Shown here: positions 1 to 6,431 of the stretch, piece by piece
Layout of the letters: every line of letters begins with the position of its first letter
How positions within the stretch are numbered: the first letter of the stretch is position 1
Program-made: the position numbers and the translations under genes
Notes under the pieces: model-generated
What the model was told of the DNA's origin: nothing
The model's database searches: none
The model's input: the letters and a program-made list of their open reading frames with translations, nothing else
NCBI RefSeq assembly: GCF_017813365.1
Contig: NZ_JAGIZA010000022.1
Location: forward strand, 1-64,000
Source: Roseomonas indoligenes
GTDB lineage: Bacteria; Pseudomonadota; Alphaproteobacteria; Acetobacterales; Acetobacteraceae
Length of the DNA: 64,000 nt
Reading direction: 5' to 3'

Positions 1-108
1 TCGGATGGGTAGCGCTTCGTCTTGCGGGCGACTTCGGCCATCCGGCGGCGCGTCTCTCGGGTCCACATCCCGAGCTTGAATCATCTCGCCCACGTCGCGC
101 CAAGCCAT
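1..108 (-). CDS. Possible partial protein running off the left edge
   Basis: An open frame starts at an ATG (bases 108-106 on the minus strand) and stays open to the window edge for 36 codons, beginning MAWRDVGEMIQARDVD. No family is recognised and the piece is too short to score as coding with any certainty. It lies just outside the left boundary of the decayed transposase at about 127-749, so it may be an element gene interrupted by that insertion. Low confidence. Confidence 0.2.
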   Translation of the reverse strand, partial: MAWRDVGEMIQARDVDPRDAPPDGRSRPQDEALPIR

Positions 109-216
109 TCTCAAACGGTCACTAAGAGCCTGTTTGAGCTGCGCTTTGCTGGGCATCCCGATCTTCTCCTGAGGTGAAGACCAGGAGCCGCCTGGCGGGG
201 CGGAGCGGTAGGAGCG

Positions 217-749
217 ATGTGGACGTCCCAGCATCGGGCGCGCCATGCGGCGTACCGTAGGCGGATAGTATCCTCGCATACGATTCGCGAGGTAGCGGAC
301 TGGCTGGAGCGCACCGCCCCGCCACGAAGCCCGAACCCGACGCCAGCGCTGGCCGTGGTGGGGGCGCTGGCCTGGCACCTGCGGGTGGGCGTAGCTGGCG
401 GTTTTTGCTGCCGGGCATGCCGCTCTGGCGCACCGTTTACGGCTGGTTCCGCCGCGGGGCAGAGCGAGGCCTATTCGAGCAGATGATGCGCGACCTGACC
501 CGGCTGCGCCGCCGGGCAGCGGGACGCCGACCAGAGCCCGCGCAACACGAGATCGCCCGCCGGCCGCCCGGCCTACAACCCTACCGCGCCGCTGCGTCGT
601 CGAGCCCAGCTTCGCCTAGCTCACCCCCCCTGGGCCGGACTGATCCGCGACCGCGCATGCCGCCTCGACGTCTGCGAAGCCCGCCTCCACGCCGCCATCG
701 TTCACGCCGCAACAGAGGCCCTCATCAACCCAGCCTGATTACCTCTTAA
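217..749 (+). pseudogene. Decayed IS5-family transposase remnant
   Basis: Pieces of an IS5-type transposase appear in more than one frame. AWHLRVGVA in one frame is followed, after a single-base shift near 390, by WRFLLPGMPLWRTVYGWFRR and then RGLFEQMMRDLTRLRRRAAG, which is the DUF4096 N-terminal signature. Near 596-617 a VVEPSFA-like segment hits a stop (the usual context is VVERTFAWL). A C-terminal-like stretch with RDRACRLDV and ATEALINPA ends at 739. The middle, which should hold the DDE catalytic residues, is missing. A GAGCCTGTTTGAG sequence at about 127-139 resembles an IS5-group terminal repeat, but no clean matching right end was found. The copy cannot be active. Confidence 0.6.
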
Positions 750-1048
750 GCAGGCTGTCAGGCTTTTCGGCTTGCCCCTAAGCCATACGATTCCGTCCAA
801 GACCGCGACGATCTAAGCCGAGTGGAAGTTGGCTCTCAAGTGCGCCGAGGGTCCCTCTCAGGTTGGATGAGCAACCTCGCCGGGGTGGGGTGGTGCTCCG
901 GTATGCGGGTTGGTGTTGCTCCACCGCGAGTAGTTATCTTCTCCCGTGTTGTTCGAGGCCGTCCGGAAGCGGACCTCTATCCTGAACTCCTGACCCGTTC
1001 GCTCGAATCCCCAGCGCCCGGCATCCCGCCGGCCGTGCTGGAGGCCCG
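750..1048. other. Intergenic stretch without a recognisable gene
   Basis: About 300 bases between the transposase remnant and the nuclease gene. No start codon with a believable ribosome site leads into a conserved product on either strand. It presumably carries the promoter of the nuclease gene at 1049, but no clear -35/-10 pair is visible. Confidence 0.4.
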
Positions 1049-2074
1049 ATGCGCCACGATCACTCCTTTGTCCCGCTTCTTCCCGAGGCGCTGCTCCGTC
1101 GCCATCGCTGCCACGAGCCCACCGACACCCGCTTCCGCGCCGCCGCCCGCCTCGCCCAGTCCCTCTGGCGCGAGCAGCAGGGCCTGCCCTGCGGTCGCGT
1201 GACCAACCCCGACACCGGCCGCCACCGCCCGCTCGGCAGCCGCCTGACGGGCGCCGCAGCCAAGGCCGGCGCCAGTTTCCTCGACCCCACCCTCGTGCCG
1301 CTGGTCCGCCGCGAGCTTGCCTGGCGCGAGCCGGGCGCCGTCATCGAAGAGCGCCGCCTCTGGGGCAACCTCCTTTCCAGCCAAGCCCTCGCCTTCTCGC
1401 TCTTCCTCCCCCTCAAGCGCGACCTGGCGCTGGCGACCAAGCTGCTGGGCGGGCTCTTCCCCGACTTGGTCGGCATCGTGACCGGGATCCTCCTCGAGCA
1501 CTCCCCGGGTCGCGGCCATCCCGCCCTCACTGCCGACCGCACCGCCTTCGACGTGCTGGTCCGCTGCACCACCCCCACCGGCCGGCGTGCCTTCCTCGCC
1601 ATCGAGGTGAAGTACTCCGAGGCGCCCGGCGGCGCCGCGGCTTCCCCCTACCCGCCCTATGACGGCCTCTCCCGCACCGCCGGCATCTACCGCGACCCCG
1701 ACGGGGCGGTCCTCCGCTCCGGCATCCTCGGCCAGTTCTGGCGCCAGCAGCTCCTCGCTGCCGCCATGCTCCGGCAGGGCCTCTACGAGACGGGACGCGT
1801 GGTCGTCCTCGCGCCCGCGCCCAATGCCGACGCCTGGCGCGCGCTGGAGGGCTACGCCGACCAGCTGAAGTCGCCGGAGCCGGCGGTTTCCGGCTTCGAG
1901 GCCTTGCCCCTGGAGGCCTTCGTCCTCGCGCTCGCCAAGGCCGGGGCCGACGCGGTTGCCGAGCCGATCGCCCGGCGCTACCTCGACCTCTCGCCCGTCT
2001 ACGCGGCCCTGGACCGACACCTGGAGGGCGGGACGCCACCGGACGGGAAGGAGACCCCGGCGGACGCGGGCTGA
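1049..2074 (+). CDS. PD-(D/E)XK nuclease-fold protein, PGN_0703-like putative restriction endonuclease
   Basis: A 341-residue protein probably able to cut DNA. Residues 164-190 carry the PD-(D/E)XK core: Asp168 in AFDVLV, then Glu186 and Lys188 in the AIEVKYS strand. Family proteins of this type (PGN_0703-like) are annotated as putative restriction endonucleases. The N-terminal 120 residues are Arg-rich and have no recognised domain. No methyltransferase lies beside it, so it is not an ordinary type II restriction system within this window. It is followed after 6 bases by a small unknown gene and then by an ArdC-like gene, all on the same strand, suggesting one accessory transcript on the element next to tRNA-Arg. 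Fold assignment is fairly secure; the biological role (defence, element maintenance or repair) is inferred. Confidence 0.7.
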   Translation: MRHDHSFVPLLPEALLRRHRCHEPTDTRFRAAARLAQSLWREQQGLPCGRVTNPDTGRHRPLGSRLTGAAAKAGASFLDPTLVPLVRRELAWREPGAVIEERRLWGNLLSSQALAFSLFLPLKRDLALATKLLGGLFPDLVGIVTGILLEHSPGRGHPALTADRTAFDVLVRCTTPTGRRAFLAIEVKYSEAPGGAAASPYPPYDGLSRTAGIYRDPDGAVLRSGILGQFWRQQLLAAAMLRQGLYETGRVVVLAPAPNADAWRALEGYADQLKSPEPAVSGFEALPLEAFVLALAKAGADAVAEPIARRYLDLSPVYAALDRHLEGGTPPDGKETPADAG

Positions 2075-2080
2075 GCCGCC

Positions 2081-2458
2081 ATGGCCCAGCACGGAACCGG
2101 CACGGGGGAGGGTCCCTCCCCTGCCGTTGCCGCCCTCCTCCGCGCCCTCGCCGCGCACCCACGGCCGCAGCTCGTCCTGCCGCATGTCGACCCTGAGCAC
2201 CCGGAGACGGATCTCGCCCGCCGGGCCGCTGCCCTCGCCTCGGTTGCGATGGAGGCCCTCGCCTACCTCGCGGGCGAGGCCCGGTGCGGGCACCTGGCCG
2301 ACAGCCTCTGGGAGCAGGTCGCCGCCCTGGAGGACGCGCCGGCCATCCGCGCACCGGTGCCGGACCGGGCCGCCCAGTTGGCGGACCACCGCGTCGAGGT
2401 CTGGCTGGAGGACCGCGCCTTCGGGACTGGCCCCTTCGCGTCCGAGGGGCAGTCGTGA
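2081..2458 (+). CDS. Small hypothetical protein between nuclease and ArdC
   Basis: A 125-residue acidic protein of no recognised family. It looks helical and Ala/Leu-rich (AAALASVAMEALAYLAGEA around residues 48-66), with no signal peptide, Cys cluster or catalytic motif. It starts 6 bases after the nuclease stop, and its TGA overlaps the ATG of the ArdC-like gene in a GTGATG junction, so the three genes are probably translated together. A partner or inhibitor of either neighbour is possible, but nothing in the sequence shows it. Confidence 0.55.
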   Translation: MAQHGTGTGEGPSPAVAALLRALAAHPRPQLVLPHVDPEHPETDLARRAAALASVAMEALAYLAGEARCGHLADSLWEQVAALEDAPAIRAPVPDRAAQLADHRVEVWLEDRAFGTGPFASEGQS

Positions 2459-3453
2459 TGCGCGCCGGAATGCCTTCGGGCAGCTCGTCCGCCGGGGCCG
2501 ACGTCTACGCCCGGGTGACGGACGCCATCGTCGCCGCGATCGAGGCCGGCCTCGCCAACAATGGTGCTGACTGGCGTATGCCCTGGCATCGGCGACGGGA
2601 CACGGGTGCCTCCCCTGCCCTGCCGGTCAACGTCGCGAGCCGGGCCCCCTACCGTGGCATCAACACCCTGGCCTTGTGGGCCGCCGCCGACGCACGGGGC
2701 TACCCCGTCGGGATCTGGGGCACCTACCGGCAGTGGTCCGAGTTGGGCGGCCAGGTCCGGAAGGGCGAGAGGGCCAGCACGGTCGTGTTCTGGCGCTTCC
2801 CGGAGCGGGGCAACGCGGAGGAGGAGGCCGGCGACGGGGAGGCTGCCGTCCATGACGACGGAGCCGTAGACCATCGCCGCCGCGGACCCTGGGCGCGGTC
2901 CTACGCCGTCTTCAACCTGGCCCAGGTGGATGGAGCCACGCTGCTCGCGGACACCACCCCCAAACTGTCGGAGGGGGCGCGGATCGGCAGGGCCGAGGCG
3001 TTCTTCGCTACCCTACCTGGCCTCGACCTGCGGCACGGAGGCGCGGCCGCCTTCTATGCCCCCACGACCGATCACGTGCAGTTACCCGCCTTCGCGGACT
3101 TCCGATCGGCCGAGGGCTACTACGCTACCTTGGCCCACGAGGTGACGCATTGGACGGGGCACCCCTCCCGCTTGGCACGCGACCTCTCGGGGCGGTTCGG
3201 ATCCGCAGCCTACGCGGCTGAGGAACTCGTGGCGGAGCTCTGGGCCGCCTTTGTCGGTGCCACCCTCGGCCTCGCAACCGAGCCCCGGCCCGACCACGCC
3301 CGCTACGTTGCCCACTGGCTCGACTTGCTGCGAGCGGACCGGCGTGCGGTTTTCACGGCCGCCGGTAAGGCGCAGAGCGCCTCAGATTGGGTTGTCGCAA
3401 GACAACTGACTTCCGACGAAGGGTGGCCAATGGGTAGCCACCACTCTGGCTGA
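2458..3453 (+). CDS. ArdC-like antirestriction protein: ssDNA-binding domain plus zincin domain
   Basis: 331 residues. Residues 15-115 match the ArdC N-terminal ssDNA-binding domain (DVYARVTDAIVAAIE, then YRGINTLALW and GTYRQWSELGGQVRKGE). A zincin-type metallopeptidase domain follows, with HEVTH at 227-231 and a downstream EELVAEL glutamate. Family members protect incoming plasmid DNA against restriction, coating ssDNA at early entry. The start is the ATG overlapping the previous stop; a longer in-frame extension runs inside the previous gene and is rejected. The last ~20 residues (after KAQSASDW) do not look like the usual family tail and coincide with two inverted repeats, so the gene end may have been replaced at the element border. 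Cytoplasmic. Confidence 0.85.
   Translation: MRAGMPSGSSSAGADVYARVTDAIVAAIEAGLANNGADWRMPWHRRRDTGASPALPVNVASRAPYRGINTLALWAAADARGYPVGIWGTYRQWSELGGQVRKGERASTVVFWRFPERGNAEEEAGDGEAAVHDDGAVDHRRRGPWARSYAVFNLAQVDGATLLADTTPKLSEGARIGRAEAFFATLPGLDLRHGGAAAFYAPTTDHVQLPAFADFRSAEGYYATLAHEVTHWTGHPSRLARDLSGRFGSAAYAAEELVAELWAAFVGATLGLATEPRPDHARYVAHWLDLLRADRRAVFTAAGKAQSASDWVVARQLTSDEGWPMGSHHSG
3391..3442. repeat. Two short inverted repeats at the element border
   Basis: GTTGTC-GCAA-GACAAC at 3391-3406 is a perfect 6-bp dyad with a GCAA loop. GGTGGC (3422-3427) and GCCACC (3437-3442) form a second. They overlap the anomalous end of the ArdC-like gene and lie 46-97 bp from the 3' end of the tRNA-Arg gene, where arm or core sites of an integrated element would be expected. 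A transcription terminator is the simpler alternative, though no T-run follows. Confidence 0.35.
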
Positions 3454-3487
3454 CCTGATGACCAACTACGCTAACAATTGAAAAGAT

Positions 3488-3564
3488 TGGCGGACCCGAT
3501 ACGATTCGAACGTACGACCTTTGCCTTCGGAGGGCAACGCTCTATCCAGCTGAGCTACGGGTCC
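3488..3564 (-). tRNA. tRNA-Arg (anticodon CCG)
   Basis: On the minus strand the 77 bases fold as a full cloverleaf: acceptor GGACCCG pairing with CGGGTCC, D arm with AGCTCAGCTGGATAGAGC, anticodon stem TTGCC/GGCAA closing the loop CTCCGAA (anticodon CCG, decoding CGG), T arm with TTCGAAT, discriminator G and an encoded CCA (3488-3490). It is divergent from nothing essential nearby. Its 3' end faces the accessory genes at 1-3453, the usual geometry for a tRNA used as an attachment site. Confidence 0.95.
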
Positions 3565-3623
3565 GTTGGCCTTCCCATACCGCACCCGCGCGCCGGGGGA
3601 AACCCCCCGGCGCGCGGCCAGCC

Positions 3624-4850
3624 TCAGGCCACCAGTGGCAGCGATCCAGGTCCCGTCATCCCCAGCGCGGCCTGCCGCGTCGCGTCCACCCGCCGCGTCC
3701 AGCCACGCCCGAAGGTCGGAAAGGTTCCCAGCCCTCGGTAGTAAGCCATCCGCGCCTCGGCCAGCCGCCCGATCAGGTCCGCGCTCCGGCAAGCCCCGGT
3801 CGCGGCCAGGGTGATCGGCCCCACGGAGCCATCCGGAGAGACGCCCACTGCCTTCTGCAGCATCTTCACGGAACGCCCCGCTCCGGCATTCACCCCGAAG
3901 TCGAGCACCATCAGGTCCACGCCCGCCGGCAGTTCCGCGCAGCGCATCGGGGACCAGTAGCGGGCCCGGTAGATCTCGCGCACCTCGGCCCGGGTCAGGG
4001 CCCGGATATCGGCCTCGGTCACCTCCCCGTCCCGGAACTCGGACAGGGTGCGGAGAGTGATGCCCATGTTGGTGGCCCCGCCGGGATCGGCCGGGTGGTT
4101 CACGAAGCCGCCCTCGGATTTCAGGACCTCGTCCAGACAGGCCTCGAAGCGGTCCTCGTCGGAGGGTCCGGACGCGGCAGCGAGGGAGACCGGCCGCAGC
4201 AGCGGGGCCGGGGCGGTGTCCCGCAGCGTCGCCATGGCCGCCTGCACCTGCTGGGCCTGCGCGTCCTGCAGCCGCCCGACGATCGCGTCCTTCTCCCGCG
4301 AGGACTGGGAGGAGCCGATCCAGAAGTTCACCACTGCAGCGAAAGCCGCGCCGAGGGAGCCGACGGTGATGTTGATGATGCTCGCCACCTGCGGGTCGAA
4401 CCGCGCCGCACCGCCCGGCCCGGGATCGAGCGTCACCAGCAGGATCAGCACCGCGAAGAAGCCGAGCACGACGAGGGAGGAGACCGTTGCCGGCCCCCAG
4501 GCCAGGCGGCCACCGCCCCGCAGCATCTCCGCCATGCTGGCGCGGGCGGACTGCGTGTCGCCCAGGGTGGCGCGCAGCGTTTCCAGCGCCGCGCCGCGCT
4601 GCCCGGCCTCGCGCTGCGCGTTGAGACGCTCGCCCTCCAGCGCGATCTCGGCCAGGCGGACACGCAGGGCATTCGCCTTTTCCGTATCGGCGGCCAGGGC
4701 GGCGCGGGCAGCGGCAGGGTCCTCCGTGCCCGCGGCCTGGCGGACGGCCTCGGCCACCGTCCCGGCCACGGTTCCCGCCCGGTCCCCGGCGATCAGACGG
4801 ATGATCTCTGGCGCCAGGGTCGCGGCGATGGCGATCAGAGGAAAGGCCAT
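3624..4850 (-). CDS. Holin/endolysin fusion: 3TM-holin-like N-terminus plus GH108 lysozyme and peptidoglycan-binding domain
   Basis: 408 residues. The N-terminal part has an Ala-rich amphipathic region (residues 30-115, likely coiled), then two membrane segments at about 122-141 and 156-179; the second (INITVGSLGAAFAAVVNFW followed by GSSQSSREKD) resembles the phage 3TM-holin family. Residues 233-325 form a GH108 (ZliS/SagA-type) muramidase with the catalytic Glu246 in KSEGGFVNHPADPGGATNMGIT-like context. A PG_binding_3 domain follows to the C-terminus (GVNAGAGRSVKMLQKAVG). Holin and endolysin are normally separate genes; here they are one polypeptide. No other phage gene is visible nearby. 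In Rhodobacter a GH108 endolysin and a 3TM holin form the detached lysis locus of the gene transfer agent, so a similar role is possible here. Confidence 0.85.
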   Translation of the reverse strand: MAFPLIAIAATLAPEIIRLIAGDRAGTVAGTVAEAVRQAAGTEDPAAARAALAADTEKANALRVRLAEIALEGERLNAQREAGQRGAALETLRATLGDTQSARASMAEMLRGGGRLAWGPATVSSLVVLGFFAVLILLVTLDPGPGGAARFDPQVASIINITVGSLGAAFAAVVNFWIGSSQSSREKDAIVGRLQDAQAQQVQAAMATLRDTAPAPLLRPVSLAAASGPSDEDRFEACLDEVLKSEGGFVNHPADPGGATNMGITLRTLSEFRDGEVTEADIRALTRAEVREIYRARYWSPMRCAELPAGVDLMVLDFGVNAGAGRSVKMLQKAVGVSPDGSVGPITLAATGACRSADLIGRLAEARMAYYRGLGTFPTFGRGWTRRVDATRQAALGMTGPGSLPLVA

Positions 4851-4986
4851 GGAAGAATTCCTCTCAAAGAACGAAACAGGAACCTATCCCGCGCCTCAAT
4901 AGGAAATCAAGCCTTTTGTGCGGCTTCAGCCTTGTTGCCGGCCCTGCCCGGGCGCATGGTGCCGCCCCCGCCCCAAGGTGCCCGCG

Positions 4987-6312
4987 ATGAACGAGATGTC
5001 CCTTCCGCGTCCGAACAACCTCGACTCGTTCTGGATGCCCTACTCGGACAACCGGCACTTCAAGGGCACGCCGCGCATGCTCGCGCGGGCGGAAGGCATG
5101 TCCTACTACACGCCGGAAGGGCGTGAGGTGCTGGACGGCACGGCGGGCCTGTGGTGCTGCAACGCCGGCCATGGCCGGCGCGAGATCGTGGAGGCGATCC
5201 AGAAGCAGGCCGCGATCATGGATTTCGCGCCCACCTTCCAGCTCGGCCACCCCATCGCCTTCGAGGCGGCGGCGCGCGTGGCGGAGATGACGCCAGCCGG
5301 CCTGGACAAGGTCTTCTTCACCAATTCCGGCAGCGAGAGCGCGGACACGGCCCTCAAGATCGCCCTGGCCTACCAGAAGGCCCGCGGCCAGGCTCAGCGC
5401 GTGCGCCTGATCGGGCGGGAGCGCGGCTACCACGGCGTCGGCTTCGGCGGCATGTCGGTCGGCGGCATCGGCGGGAACCGCAAACAGTTCGGCGCCATGC
5501 TGCCCTATGTGGACCACCTGCCCCACACGCATGACCCCGCGCGGAACGCCTTCACCAAGGGCCAGCCGGAGCATGGCGTGGAACTCGCCAACCACCTGAT
5601 GGACCTGATCGCCCTGCACGGCGACACCATCGCGGCTGTCATGGTGGAGCCGGTGGCGGGCTCCACCGGCGTGCTGGTGCCGCCGAAGGGCTACCTGGAG
5701 CGCCTGCGCGAGATCTGCGACGCCAACGGCATCCTGCTGATCTACGACGAGGTGATCACCGGCTTCGGCCGCCTCGGCACGGATTTCGGGGCGGAGCGCC
5801 TGGGCGTGACGCCGGACATCATGACCATGGCGAAGGGCCTGACCAACGCCGCCGTGCCCATGGGCGCTGTCGCCACCTCCAACGAGGTCTACGACACGGT
5901 GGTGAACAACGCCCCCGCGGGGATCGAGCTGTTCCACGGCTACACCTATTCCGGCCACCCGCTGGCCTCGGCCGCCGCTATCGCCACCCTCGCCCTGCAC
6001 CGGGAGGAGGACCTGCCGGGACGGGCGCGCGCGATCGAGCCCTACTGGCAGGAAGCCGCGCACTCCCTTCGCAGCGCGCCGGGGGTGGTGGACATCCGCG
6101 ACTTCGGCCTCATCGCCGGGATCGAGCTGGCCCCGCGCGAGGGCAAGCCCGGCGCCCGCGCGATGGACGTGTTCCGCAAGTGCTTCGACGACGGCGTGCT
6201 GGTGCGTGTGACCGGCGACATCGTCGCCCTCTCCCCGCCCCTCATCATCGAGAAGCCGCATGTGGACCGGATCTTCGGCACGCTGAGCGACGCGATCCAC
6301 GCCTTCGCCTGA
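4987..6312 (+). CDS. Omega-amino acid (beta-alanine)--pyruvate aminotransferase, class III PLP enzyme
   Basis: A 441-residue cytoplasmic class III aminotransferase that moves an omega-amino group (beta-alanine or similar) to pyruvate. The N-terminus has the family's NNLDSFWMPYSDNRHFK and TPEGREVLDGTAGLWCCNAGH. The PLP site shows the GSES phosphate-binding segment (residues ~113), YDEVITGFGR with the PLP-contacting Asp, and the Schiff-base lysine in MAKGLTNAAVPMGAV. The ATG at 4987 is chosen because it begins the conserved region; a longer in-frame start at 4918 adds 23 Cys/Pro-rich residues with no family match. It stands alone, followed by a good hairpin terminator. Confidence 0.9.
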   Translation: MNEMSLPRPNNLDSFWMPYSDNRHFKGTPRMLARAEGMSYYTPEGREVLDGTAGLWCCNAGHGRREIVEAIQKQAAIMDFAPTFQLGHPIAFEAAARVAEMTPAGLDKVFFTNSGSESADTALKIALAYQKARGQAQRVRLIGRERGYHGVGFGGMSVGGIGGNRKQFGAMLPYVDHLPHTHDPARNAFTKGQPEHGVELANHLMDLIALHGDTIAAVMVEPVAGSTGVLVPPKGYLERLREICDANGILLIYDEVITGFGRLGTDFGAERLGVTPDIMTMAKGLTNAAVPMGAVATSNEVYDTVVNNAPAGIELFHGYTYSGHPLASAAAIATLALHREEDLPGRARAIEPYWQEAAHSLRSAPGVVDIRDFGLIAGIELAPREGKPGARAMDVFRKCFDDGVLVRVTGDIVALSPPLIIEKPHVDRIFGTLSDAIHAFA

Positions 6313-6349
6313 GGCATCCCCTCAAGGACTGCTCCTGCGTTAAGGCATA

Positions 6350-6371
6350 GGGGGCTCCGGCCCCCCTTCTT
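6350..6371 (+). terminator. Hairpin terminator after the aminotransferase
   Basis: GGGGGC (6350-6355), loop TCCG, GCCCCC (6360-6365) form a perfect 6-bp GC stem followed by the pyrimidine-rich CTTCTT. It lies about 40 bases past the aminotransferase stop, as expected for an intrinsic terminator. Confidence 0.6.
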
Positions 6372-6431
6372 CGTAACCCCGGTCGATCACGCCGCGTTGG
6401 GCTTCCTGATCCAGGGAGCCGAACGCGCCGC

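Noticed and set aside
977-2389. 470-residue open frame on the minus strand opposite the nuclease and its neighbour
   Set aside because: Gly/Arg/Glu-rich low-complexity product with no domain, exactly antisense to a gene with intact PD-(D/E)XK motifs; a GC-driven shadow frame.
4918-4986. Longer start for the aminotransferase
   Set aside because: The extra 23 residues are Cys/Pro/Arg-rich and absent from the family; ATG 4987 begins the conserved N-terminus.
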